Shown here one piece after another: positions 53,216 to 60,773 of a DNA stretch of 64,000 nucleotides. The stretch lies in NCBI RefSeq assembly GCF_000737715.1, contig NZ_JPRN01000007.1, positions 62,001-126,000 on the forward strand, given 5' to 3'. The notes below the pieces were generated by a model, which saw only the letters and a list, made by a program, of their open reading frames with translations, made no database searches and was not told the origin of the DNA. This DNA is from Chryseobacterium sp. JM1 (GTDB lineage: Bacteria; Bacteroidota; Bacteroidia; Flavobacteriales; Weeksellaceae). Within the stretch, counting starts at the first letter, position 1; the number at the start of each line of letters is the position of its first letter. The translations under genes were made by a program, and so were the position numbers.

Positions 53216-53688
53216 AGTGTTACAATTTTGCGTTCCAAAAGAGTTTCCAATATCTCATAATCACTTTCGTACTCTTCTCCCTCAAAGTGGTAGAGGTCTG
53301 TTTCTTCATCCTGTTCGTAGGCTTCAAAATCATCATCGCCCAAAAATATATCGCTGAGTATGCCATCCCGATAAGTTGCTCTCCCGTAAACAAGGTTTCC
53401 CATTTCTTCATAGTCCTGTACAAAATCCACTTGGTAGTATTCTGCTATCTTTTGAATAATTTCAATATTGGGCGACCATTTTGTTTCATATTGAAATTGC
53501 CCTTCATCGCCCTCGTTCCAATAGATATTGAAGAAATACCCACCGTTGGTATCTTCCATAAATTCGGGTAGTTGCCCTTCTTCGGTTTTTTCTTCCTTTT
53601 CCTTCATTGATTGGAAAAGTTCTTGTATTGCTGTGATTGCTTCGGGAGTTCCCTCGAATACAACCGTGTTACTGCACCAATTTGCCAT
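53212..53688 (-). CDS. Acidic Api92-like (ferredoxin-fold) protein
   Basis: A 158-aa, very acidic protein starting MANWCSNTVVFEGTPEAI, the form seen in DUF1281/Api92-like domain proteins of phages and plasmids. Long acidic patches (FLGDDDFEAYEQDEETDLYH) suggest DNA mimicry or protein binding, but this is only a guess. Overlaps the 66-aa gene by 4 bp. Confidence 0.7.
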   Translation of the reverse strand: MANWCSNTVVFEGTPEAITAIQELFQSMKEKEEKTEEGQLPEFMEDTNGGYFFNIYWNEGDEGQFQYETKWSPNIEIIQKIAEYYQVDFVQDYEEMGNLVYGRATYRDGILSDIFLGDDDFEAYEQDEETDLYHFEGEEYESDYEILETLLERKIVTL

Positions 53689-53740
53689 AATGAATATTTT
53701 TAGTAGGCTACCACCGATTAAGGCGGTAGCCTGTTGTTAT

Positions 53741-54814
53741 TTAATTAAGGTTTAGGATTTCCGCACCGTCCAAAGCAAATGCGGTACACAGTTCAAATGC
53801 TTTTTGCGATTTCAGTTGGGCAGTACCACCCAATACAATGCTCTGCAATTTGGCTTCGTCATTCTTGTAATTTCTCACGTTCTGATAGTAGCCTGTGACA
53901 GCGTTATACGCTCCGAACAAAGTGCCTTTTGTTGTGTCCATTTGTTGTGTATCGCTTATCATTGCGTATGCAAATGCGTCCTCAACGGTATTTTTAAAAA
54001 GGGTTGAAATTTCATCTTCCGCACCTTTTTTGATTAAATCAAAGGTTTCCTTATTCGGGCAAAGTGCCAATTGAATTAGCTTTTTTACCTCTCGGTCTGT
54101 GACCTTTACTTTTGCCCATTCATTGAAAATTCCCTCTAATTGGTTGCTAAATGTATTGGCAAGTCCCATAATCTTATGGGCATTCTCAACACGTTGTTTT
54201 GCTCCCGAAGTGTGTTTGATGCGGACAACATTTGTCATACTGCGTAACGAAGCATTTAAGGTGTTTTGGCAAACAATTCTGATAGGTGTAAATGCGGCTG
54301 TGATACTTCCGCTACCATCGTGCGAAGTGGTTAGGAAAATGTATTTTTCCGTAACGTCATCGCCATTCCCAACTCGGATATAGTCGGGTAATTTGGCGGT
54401 GATAAAAATACGTTCTCCATTGCCTAACGCTCCTGCGGTTTCATAGAGAATGCCCTCACCACCGCCTACAATAGCATCAAAGAAATTAAAGGCTTCACGG
54501 TTTTGTACAATGTGGTAATCCTTGCCAACCACGCCCAATACGGCATTGTTATCGGTGCGGATGTTGGCGAAATAGTTAGGTACTTGTAATTCGCTACTGC
54601 CTATCTCTATGCTGTTGGTGGTTTCGATAATGCCCGAACCTTTTGTAAATAGTGGGGATTTTACGACTTCGTAATCTAACCCTGCGTGTTTGATAGCTTC
54701 CTCGCTTGTCGGGTACTGTTCTACGATTTGCCCCAAACCGTGCCACGCTTTTTGTTGTACACTAAAAAATGAATAACGTCCTGTTCTCTCGTTGAAATTG
54801 ATATTATGTGCCAT
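53741..54814 (-). CDS. DUF932 domain protein
   Basis: A 357-aa protein with the DUF932 features AWHGLGQIVEQYPTSEEAI near residue 25, FFDAIVGGGEGILYETAGAL and PIRIVCQNTLNASL. DUF932 proteins are frequent on plasmids and ICEs near ssb and PRTRC genes and may act in DNA maintenance; the function is unknown. It lies 44 bp after ssb. Confidence 0.87.
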   Translation of the reverse strand: MAHNINFNERTGRYSFFSVQQKAWHGLGQIVEQYPTSEEAIKHAGLDYEVVKSPLFTKGSGIIETTNSIEIGSSELQVPNYFANIRTDNNAVLGVVGKDYHIVQNREAFNFFDAIVGGGEGILYETAGALGNGERIFITAKLPDYIRVGNGDDVTEKYIFLTTSHDGSGSITAAFTPIRIVCQNTLNASLRSMTNVVRIKHTSGAKQRVENAHKIMGLANTFSNQLEGIFNEWAKVKVTDREVKKLIQLALCPNKETFDLIKKGAEDEISTLFKNTVEDAFAYAMISDTQQMDTTKGTLFGAYNAVTGYYQNVRNYKNDEAKLQSIVLGGTAQLKSQKAFELCTAFALDGAEILNLN

Positions 54815-54858
54815 AATGCTTAAAATTTGATGTGAAAAAAATGATTGAATACTCGTTG

Positions 54859-55236
54859 TTAAAATGGGAGGTCGTCTTCTGTCGTGTTATTGTTTGTGCC
54901 TGTGGTAGTTAGTACCGTTTCCTTTTTTTTGCTACCTCCGTGCAATTTGATTTGTGAGGTATGGAAATTCAGACCTGCTCTTGGCTCTCCGTCATTACCT
55001 GTCCACGCTCTGGTACTTACTCGTCCCGATAGTTCTACCAAAGTGCCTTTTGTAAGTAGCTTGGCTACATTCGGGGTTATCCAATAGGAGCAGTCGAAAT
55101 AGGTTGTTTGCTCAATGCGTTCGCCCTGTTTGTTACGGTAGCTGTCGTTGGTCGCTACTGAAAAATTTACTACTTGTTTGTCCTGTGACGTTGTGCGTAC
55201 TTCCGCATCTCTTGTCAGTCTTCCTGTAATGTTCAT
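54859..55236 (-). CDS. ssb: Single-stranded DNA-binding protein
   Basis: A 125-aa SSB with an OB fold (MNITGRLTRDAEVRTTSQDK; VVNFSVATNDSYRNKQGER; TTYFDCSYWI) and the conserved acidic tip DDLPF at the C-terminus, which recruits repair and replication proteins. An ICE-encoded SSB is expected to protect transferred single strands. It precedes the DUF932 gene. Confidence 0.94.
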   Translation of the reverse strand: MNITGRLTRDAEVRTTSQDKQVVNFSVATNDSYRNKQGERIEQTTYFDCSYWITPNVAKLLTKGTLVELSGRVSTRAWTGNDGEPRAGLNFHTSQIKLHGGSKKKETVLTTTGTNNNTTEDDLPF

Positions 55237-55241
55237 GATTT

Positions 55242-55367
55242 CTACTTTTTTGCGTTATTAATTTTGTTCTGATTTTTCCCTTGATTTATTCGGCAATGAG
55301 AGGAGGTGCTGAAGTTTCGTTTCACTCTTTTGCCATTTTCAATGCTGTATTTTTTCATTTCTGACAT
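55242..55367 (-). CDS. Possible 41-aa basic peptide upstream of ssb
   Basis: ORF MSEMKKYSIENGKRVKRN to KINNAKK, very basic, ending 5 bp before ssb and beginning directly at the base of the long inverted repeat. Basic peptides of this kind are hard to tell from noise; position in the leader and tight spacing make translation plausible. Confidence 0.4.
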   Translation of the reverse strand: MSEMKKYSIENGKRVKRNFSTSSHCRINQGKNQNKINNAKK

Positions 55368-55369
55368 TT

Positions 55370-55590
55370 TTTTTATTCGTCTAAAGAGCCGGAGTATGCT
55401 TTGTTTCGTTTCACGAGCATAAAAAGGTTAGTGTTTAGCAGGAACAAGGTTTTGTCAAAAAAATACGACCCGAATGGGTGGAGATTTTTTTGCAAATCTG
55501 GAAGGCACGACCTTGTTCCTGCGTTAAGAACACGGAAATACCTTTGCTCTTGAAATGGAACAAAACAGCATATCGGTTCTTGAATAAAAA
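55370..55590. ncRNA. Very long imperfect inverted repeat, structured RNA or replication-origin candidate
   Basis: Seven successive pairings on one axis: 55370-55378 with 55582-55590; 55384-55391 with 55574-55581; 55394-55400 with 55567-55573; 55401-55413 with 55551-55563; 55415-55419 with 55545-55549; 55424-55428 with 55540-55544; 55431-55435 with 55529-55533; and a perfect 13-bp stem 55438-55450 with 55510-55522. Two small hairpins sit in the apex (ACCC/GGGT at 55468-55479, AGATTT/AAATCT at 55482-55499). About 75 base pairs with wobble pairs and bulges, in a 221-nt element between genes. Either a large non-coding RNA or 5' leader of the ssb operon, or a single-strand DNA origin. Confidence 0.55.
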
Positions 55591-55645
55591 TCATGTGGAA
55601 GCACGTGAAAAAGGCATTGAGTAAATGGCCTTGTGATTACAAAAC

Positions 55646-55770
55646 CTGCAATTACATTTTGCAGAATTTATAAATTTGGAGTTTAGTATCTTAAAGTATT
55701 GTGGCTTTTGGAAGCCACGTAAACGGTACTGAAAAATATTTATTGAGGATATATTAGGAGTTTTTCAGTA
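55646..55770. other. Three further hairpins in the gene-free region
   Basis: CTGCAA (55646-55651) with TTGCAG (55659-55664); GTGGCTT (55703-55709) with AAGCCAC (55714-55720); and TACTGAAAAA (55729-55738) with TTTTTCAGTA (55761-55770), a perfect 10-bp pair with a 22-nt loop. With the element to the left this makes about 400 nt of dense inverted repeats and no gene from 55368 to 55911. Confidence 0.5.
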
Positions 55771-55864
55771 TGGTTTATTAACTCATCCTGCCAAAGCTCT
55801 TTTATTGCATGGGATGGGCGCTGGAGGAATAAATGTGCTTTGAAGATTAGTATAGGCTAAAAAA

Positions 55865-55888
55865 AGCCGAGGATTATTTACCTCGGCT
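55865..55888 (-). terminator. Intrinsic terminator of the HNH-like gene
   Basis: Perfect arms AGCCGAGG (55865-55872) and CCTCGGCT (55881-55888), followed on the minus strand by a run of T. It is 24 bp beyond the stop codon of the gene. Confidence 0.8.
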
Positions 55889-55911
55889 ATCTGTATAATA
55901 TTATATGCAAT

Positions 55912-56925
55912 TTATTTGGTGACATTGAAAAGTTTAGCCATATAAGCTACGGTAAATTCAAAAACCTGCTGTTTTGAGTATTTAATTAAGTTATTGTCAT
56001 CACCATTGATAAGACTCTGGATATACCTTTCTTTTTGTAGCACCGGAGCGTCGACACCAAATAGCTTTCTCCAGAACATATCAAACATATCTCGGTAGTA
56101 TTGTATTGTTTTCTTAACCTTTTCATTGACGATTACCGTATTGAGAAAAACCTTTCTTTCTGCATTGTCAAATATTTTAAAAGCAAAAGATTCTTCGTTG
56201 ATGTTTATAGCAGAGACAAAAGTTTCTTGTTCATTTAGTCCATGGAAAGGTAGAAATTTTATTGCATCTTCATTCTCGTAAACCTGTATAACAAAATCAT
56301 TCATGAAGACAATAAAAGGGTTTTTATCATCAGTAAATCCAATGTAGTTTTCTGTATATATCGCGTTTCCTCCAAGAGTTTGGAGATGTGTCACCGAAAG
56401 GGGGATGGATGTGTCACCATTTTTTTGGAGGATACTGTGACGTAACTTCTCCTTAAACTCAGGTGAAAACGCCAAAATATCTTCACAGACTGCACTTCTG
56501 TACAACTGTATGTGAAAGAAGTTACGAATTGTAACAACATCAGCTTCGCTCACTATTTTGAGACCTGAAAGATCTGCTTGTCGGAAGTGTGGTAGTATGT
56601 TTTGAATAAATGGTGTTTCAATATCTGTAAACAGGTTTTCGCAATCACTACAAAATACGTAATCCACTGAAAATGGAATGGATTTCGCATTTTCAATTTC
56701 TTCCTCTGTTGGTTTTCTTCCAATTGTAGTCTCGAGGGTCAGCTCATCAAGACGTTGGAAATTAAAGTCTATAAATGGATTGGTATTATCCAGAGCAAAA
56801 TATAATCCTTTCTCGCGTTCATTACTACCTTCTATGTTAAGACAGGTGCGGATAATTGCATCAGTAAGATAGTGAGTATTCTTTTTGTTTGCTTCGCGTT
56901 CAAGACACAGTTTACATAAAGACAT
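55912..56925 (-). CDS. HNH-like zinc-finger protein, function unknown
   Basis: A 337-aa protein; start placed at 56925 (MSLCKLCLEREANKK), because a frame reaching 57042 would run into the integrase terminator at 57003-57033. An N-terminal CKLC and a later YVFCSDCENLF give four Cys in the arrangement of an HNH-endonuclease zinc site; a THYLTD stretch lies between. A clear catalytic His-Asn-His is not seen. The other 270 residues are unrecognised. Between ssb and integrase is a typical accessory slot, and a defence role is possible but not shown. Confidence 0.75.
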   Translation of the reverse strand: MSLCKLCLEREANKKNTHYLTDAIIRTCLNIEGSNEREKGLYFALDNTNPFIDFNFQRLDELTLETTIGRKPTEEEIENAKSIPFSVDYVFCSDCENLFTDIETPFIQNILPHFRQADLSGLKIVSEADVVTIRNFFHIQLYRSAVCEDILAFSPEFKEKLRHSILQKNGDTSIPLSVTHLQTLGGNAIYTENYIGFTDDKNPFIVFMNDFVIQVYENEDAIKFLPFHGLNEQETFVSAININEESFAFKIFDNAERKVFLNTVIVNEKVKKTIQYYRDMFDMFWRKLFGVDAPVLQKERYIQSLINGDDNNLIKYSKQQVFEFTVAYMAKLFNVTK

Positions 56926-57002
56926 AGTTTTTTTGTTTAAAGAATTGTTGTAAGTAAATTTAAAAAAAAGAATTTTATTAAAAGCACCCAGCTTCTCGAA
57001 AC

Positions 57003-57033
57003 AAACAAAGCAGGAAATCATCCTGCTTTGTTT
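57003..57033 (-). terminator. Intrinsic terminator of the integrase gene
   Basis: Perfect 12-bp arms AAACAAAGCAGG (57003-57014) and CCTGCTTTGTTT (57022-57033), 7-nt loop, 15 bp beyond the integrase stop codon. On the minus strand it is followed by TGTTTCG. Confidence 0.8.
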
Positions 57034-57047
57034 AGTAAGCAATAATT

Positions 57048-58313
57048 CTAAACGAGAACTTCTTTCTCCATTTCTGCAAATGATGCTTCCATTCCAGCAA
57101 ATTTATGCGATACCAAATCCATATCTTTACTTATTTTCTGGCTTGTAATTTTAGCATAAATCTGTGTGGTAGAAATATTTTTATGCCCCATCATTTTACT
57201 AAGGCTTTCAAGTGGTACGCCTTCAGTCAAAAACATTGTTCCAAATGTGTGTCTTGCGGTGTGAAAGGTTACTTTTTGTTCTGTAACAATACCTAATTCT
57301 TGAATTAGTTTGTCTATATGGCTGTTACAAATTTTGTTTGTAGGAACAGGAAAAATAGAATCATTTCGGGTGGTACCTTTATATTTTTCAATAATTCGTT
57401 TGGGTATTTCCATAAGCCTTACATTAGAAGCAACATCAGATTTCTGTCTTCGGCTTATAATCCAATCGTGACCATCAAAAAAGGATTGTATGTTAGTACT
57501 TTTAAGTTGTTTAATATCTATGTAAGATAGTCCTGTAAAACAGCTGAATACAAAAAGATCCTTTACAATTTCATAATTTTGTTTTGAAGGATTGTGTAAT
57601 AACAGGGATTCAACGTTTTCCTTAAGTAAATAGCTACGGTCATTTTCCTTCATCGATATTTCATAATCTTCAAAAGGATTTTTCCTGATAAGACCGTTTT
57701 TGACAGCTATTTCCGCAACACGATAGAGTGGCATAGTATATACCCAAACAGTATTGTGTGTGCACTTTTTGTCTATTCGAAGGAAGAAATCAAACTCTCT
57801 GATAAAATCACACGTCAATTCCCTGAACGCCATGTCATCACGATGATACCTGCTTTTGATAAATTCAGCAACGTGGTTATAGACAATTTTGTACTTGTAG
57901 TAGGTACTTTCGGAGCGTTCTCCTTGTACTACCATTTTCCCAAAATCATCATTGTTCTTTTTAAATACTTTCAGCAAGGAATCTTCCATAATACCAACAC
58001 CGAGAAATGCAAGTTTCAGCTTTTGTGCCGTTACAAAACCCTCGTGTTTCAGCATATCTTCATAAAGGGTATCGATACGTGCCCTTATATTATCCAATTT
58101 TTGGTTAATACCTAGTGCTTTTGCACTCTTACCTTCAACTCTTCCATACTTTAAATCCCAATTCTTTGGATTGATCTCTAACTTTGTTCCTAAAGTCTTA
58201 GGTGTTCCATCAATAGTAATACGTGCCATAATCGGGGCATTACCGTTCTTTTTCGGCTCGTTCTTTTTCAGGTAGAAAAGTAATTTGAACGTAGATTTTT
58301 TTGTCTGCTCCAT
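57048..58313 (-). CDS. ICE tyrosine recombinase (integrase)
   Basis: A 421-aa site-specific recombinase of the Bacteroidetes ICE type, with an arm-binding domain (residues 1-100), a SAM-like core-binding domain (100-210) and the catalytic domain. Catalytic residues: HTARHTFG (His, Arg), MGHKNISTTQIYAKI (His and nucleophile Tyr). The first Arg of the family is replaced: SCFTGLSYIDIKQL has Ser where others have Arg, as in IntDOT. It reads away from the putative right end at 58412 and is likely to integrate and excise the element. Confidence 0.93.
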   Translation of the reverse strand: MEQTKKSTFKLLFYLKKNEPKKNGNAPIMARITIDGTPKTLGTKLEINPKNWDLKYGRVEGKSAKALGINQKLDNIRARIDTLYEDMLKHEGFVTAQKLKLAFLGVGIMEDSLLKVFKKNNDDFGKMVVQGERSESTYYKYKIVYNHVAEFIKSRYHRDDMAFRELTCDFIREFDFFLRIDKKCTHNTVWVYTMPLYRVAEIAVKNGLIRKNPFEDYEISMKENDRSYLLKENVESLLLHNPSKQNYEIVKDLFVFSCFTGLSYIDIKQLKSTNIQSFFDGHDWIISRRQKSDVASNVRLMEIPKRIIEKYKGTTRNDSIFPVPTNKICNSHIDKLIQELGIVTEQKVTFHTARHTFGTMFLTEGVPLESLSKMMGHKNISTTQIYAKITSQKISKDMDLVSHKFAGMEASFAEMEKEVLV

Positions 58314-58411
58314 AACTCAAATGTTTAATGTTTAAAATTAAATTGTATTGAGTTACAAGGGAATATGAAAAATAGGGCAAAACACTGAAATATAACCTGT
58401 TACATCTTTGA

Positions 58412-58440
58412 TTACCTTTGCTAATCGGTAACGAATTAGT
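58412..58440. other. Candidate attachment-site core (ICE right end)
   Basis: TTACCTTTGC at 58412-58421 matches 9 of 10 positions of the CTnDOT-type core GTANNTTTGC, 99 bp upstream of the integrase start. CTAAT..ATTAG arms follow (58421-58440). The left partner is outside the window, so this rests on one half only. A TATCTTTG promoter-like box (58445-58452) follows. Confidence 0.35.
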
Positions 58441-58524
58441 AACCTATCTTTGTATTTTTAAGACCAAAACCTATCAGACACCGAGTTCCAAACTAAGACT
58501 ACTGTTTTATAAAGCATTGTATAT

Positions 58525-58542
58525 AAACGGTTTTAACCGTTT
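58525..58542. repeat. Perfect palindrome at the ICE-chromosome junction
   Basis: AAACGGTT-TT-AACCGTTT, 8-bp arms, in the 238-bp gap between integrase and the remnant at 58552. It may be a terminator of a lost gene or an operator. Confidence 0.5.
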
Positions 58543-58551
58543 TGCTTATTT

Positions 58552-58860
58552 TTGCTTTATACTAATCTTTTTATAGTAAAAAATTCTGAATACAGAACGA
58601 TTAACGGCATTAAGGTACTTCACATAGAATATAGTGCGAATGTTAAAGGATTAGATTTTGAATATATTGCGAATCTGTATCTTACCAACGAAGGTTATTG
58701 CAGTATTTCCACTTACACATATGCCAATCAGTTTGATGCTGATAAAAAAGAAATGGAAAATTTCGTGAACGGCATTGTAAAAGTTGAAAAAGGAAAAGAT
58801 GTTGTAGAAATTATAGAATCCGGACCTCCACCACCAATGCTTCCTAAAAAATCAAAGTAA
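58552..58860 (+). pseudogene. C-terminal remnant of a chromosomal gene
   Basis: An open frame of 102 codons without a plausible start: only TTG at 58552, no ribosome-binding context, and a content (SEYRTINGIKVLHIEYSANV, IANLYLTNEGYCSISTYTY) that looks like the back part of a larger beta-rich protein. It lies just right of the integrase and the candidate core site. The simplest reading is a gene cut by insertion of the ICE, its front part being beyond the left end. Alternatively a short complete gene with TTG start. Confidence 0.6.
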
Positions 58861-58867
58861 AACTAAC

Positions 58868-58890
58868 ATCCCCTTCATTCTGGAGGGGAT
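58868..58890 (+). terminator. Intrinsic terminator
   Basis: ATCCCCT (58868-58874) and AGGGGAT (58884-58890) with a 9-nt loop, followed by TTTTTT; ends transcription of the remnant gene. Confidence 0.85.
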
Positions 58891-58956
58891 TTTTTATTCA
58901 TTTCATTAATCGTTTTCCACAAGTATTATTTATTTTATCAATTAAAATTAAAAGAC

Positions 58957-58964
58957 TATTTTTG
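58957..58964 (+). promoter_or_regulatory. Promoter -7 box of the first POT gene
   Basis: TATTTTTG, matching TAnnTTTG, 21 bp before the ATG at 58986. A TTG at 58962 lies inside the box, so it cannot be the start codon. Confidence 0.6.
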
Positions 58965-58985
58965 GGAAATTTGAAATTTGATTAT

Positions 58986-60641
58986 ATGAAGACTAAACAT
59001 CCTAAAGGCCTGCCCTTCCTCTTTTTCACAGAAATGTGGGAGCGTTTCGGGTACTACCTGATTCTTGGAATCTTTGTTCTTTATGTCATTGAGCCTACCG
59101 GAATGAAAGGCGGACTTGGACTTCCGGATAAGACAGCTGATGATATTTTCGGAACATACATCGCTTTGACCTATTTAACGCCATTCCTTGGAGGATTTCT
59201 GGCGGACAGAGTTTTAGGATATATAAAATCTATTTATCTGGGCGGAATTTTGATGGCTGCCGGATATATCGGAATGGGAGTATTCAAAGAACTTCCTCTT
59301 TTTTATGGTTCATTAGCACTGATCATCATTGGAAACGGTTTCTTTAAACCTACTATTTCCACATTGTTAGGAAACCTTTATTCTGAAGAGCCTTACAAAG
59401 CCAATAAAGACTCCGGATACAATATTTTCTATATGGGAATCAATATCGGAGCGTTTATCTGTAATATTATTGCGGCTTTCATGCGTAATAAATTCGGATG
59501 GGGTGAAGCTTTCATCACTGCCGGTGTAGGAATGCTGGTAGGTCTTGTGATCTTTACAATCGGAAGAAAACATTACATTCATGCAGCACAAATGAAACCT
59601 GTTGAAGAAGGGGACACTAAACTTTCTGAAATTTTAATCAAGGTTTTCGTTCCTGCGATTGCCATTGGGGCTATTGGCTGGTTTATTCCAGGAAATATTT
59701 TTGGAAGCGACAGTACAGATGCCTTTATTTTCGCGTGTGCTCCTGTGATTTACTTTTATGCTTCATTATACTTTAAAGCTAAACCGGAAGAAAAACCTTC
59801 AATCGGGGCTTTGCTTTCCGTATTTCTGATCAGTATGTTCTTCTGGGCGGTGTTCAAACAGAACGGGACAGCGCTTACAAGATGGGCCAATTATTATACG
59901 GACAGAAGTGTTCCTGCCTCTCTGGAAAAACCTCTTGAGGATATCTATATGGTGGAAGGAAAGAGCTATGAAGACAAAGAAGTTCCTGTATACGACAACC
60001 AGTTCCAGTCTCAAAAAGATAAAGATGGAAAAAGCATCAAAGAAACCGGAAAAGATATTTACTTTAAAAACATTTCACCTGAACAGCGTGCAGCTCTGGA
60101 AAGAAATCCGGAATCTAAAGTCTACCTATACAACACAGAACTATTCCAGTCTATCAATCCATTCTGGGTGATTGCACTGACTCCTGTGGTGGTAGGATTC
60201 TGGGCTTTGCTGAGGCGAAAAGGAAAAGAACCGCTGACCCCTACAAAAATTGTATTGGGACTATTCATCTCCGGATTGTCATGTTTAGTGATGGTTCTTG
60301 CCGTTATGGCCGGGGATAATGGCGCTGTAAAAGTTTCTCCGTTATGGCTCGTTGCCGGATATGGCGTTATCACTATCGGTGAATTATGCCTTTCTCCAAT
60401 GGGACTTTCTTTTGTATCCAAACTTTCACCTGCGAGAATTACCGCATTGATGATGGGAGGTTTCTTCCTGGCCAACTCGGTAGGAAACAAGCTCTCAGGG
60501 ATTCTGGCGAGTACATGGTACAACTACGACAACAAAATGAATTACTTCCTGGTGAACTTTGCTTTGTTAATATTTGCGACACTTTTAGGGCTGTCTATGT
60601 TAAAAAGATTAAACAAGATCATGAAGGAAAAAGGGCACTAA
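58986..60641 (+). CDS. POT/PTR2-family proton-coupled peptide transporter 1
   Basis: A 551-aa MFS transporter for di- and tripeptides. Start at 58986 (MKTKHPKGLPFLFFTEMWERF). The signature FFTEMWERFGYY at the N-terminus carries the ExxERFxYY motif for proton coupling; FNIFYMGINIGAF-like motif (NIFYMGINIG) and GELCLSPMGLSFVSKL follow. A loop of about 70 residues between helices 8 and 9 (VEGKSYEDKEVPVYDNQFQS) is specific. First of three tandem paralogues; chromosomal, not ICE. Confidence 0.94.
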   Translation: MKTKHPKGLPFLFFTEMWERFGYYLILGIFVLYVIEPTGMKGGLGLPDKTADDIFGTYIALTYLTPFLGGFLADRVLGYIKSIYLGGILMAAGYIGMGVFKELPLFYGSLALIIIGNGFFKPTISTLLGNLYSEEPYKANKDSGYNIFYMGINIGAFICNIIAAFMRNKFGWGEAFITAGVGMLVGLVIFTIGRKHYIHAAQMKPVEEGDTKLSEILIKVFVPAIAIGAIGWFIPGNIFGSDSTDAFIFACAPVIYFYASLYFKAKPEEKPSIGALLSVFLISMFFWAVFKQNGTALTRWANYYTDRSVPASLEKPLEDIYMVEGKSYEDKEVPVYDNQFQSQKDKDGKSIKETGKDIYFKNISPEQRAALERNPESKVYLYNTELFQSINPFWVIALTPVVVGFWALLRRKGKEPLTPTKIVLGLFISGLSCLVMVLAVMAGDNGAVKVSPLWLVAGYGVITIGELCLSPMGLSFVSKLSPARITALMMGGFFLANSVGNKLSGILASTWYNYDNKMNYFLVNFALLIFATLLGLSMLKRLNKIMKEKGH

Positions 60642-60665
60642 TCCCTGTTTATCATAAAGAATATT

Positions 60666-60690
60666 AAGCTGCAGAATCACTCTGCAGCTT
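60666..60690 (+). terminator. Intrinsic terminator after POT 1
   Basis: Arms AAGCTGCAGA (60666-60675) and TCTGCAGCTT (60681-60690), 5-nt loop, then TTTTATTT. Confidence 0.9.
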
Positions 60691-60716
60691 TTTTATTTAA
60701 ATATAAAATTAAAACC

Positions 60717-60746
60717 TTGCCAAAAACTCAAAAAAAACTATATTTG
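60717..60746 (+). promoter_or_regulatory. Consensus Bacteroidetes promoter of POT 2
   Basis: TTG (60717-60719), 19 bp, TATATTTG (60739-60746). The ATG used is at 60774, 27 bp on; the TTG at 60717 is promoter sequence, not a start codon. Confidence 0.75.
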
Positions 60747-60773
60747 TCAGTCTTAACAAAAATTAACAATAGA

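Noticed and set aside
55385..55580. Group II intron domain V
   Set aside because: GAGCCG and CGGTTC are there but separated by about 180 nt; no reverse transcriptase gene and no other intron domains.
55373..55594. Minus-strand frame of 73 codons through the long inverted repeat
   Set aside because: It coincides with the helices of the repeat and has no ribosome-binding or neighbour support. The base-pairing explains the sequence better.
58320..58551. tRNA gene as ICE target
   Set aside because: No cloverleaf or CCA end is recognisable in the gap; no rRNA or tRNA was found elsewhere in the window.
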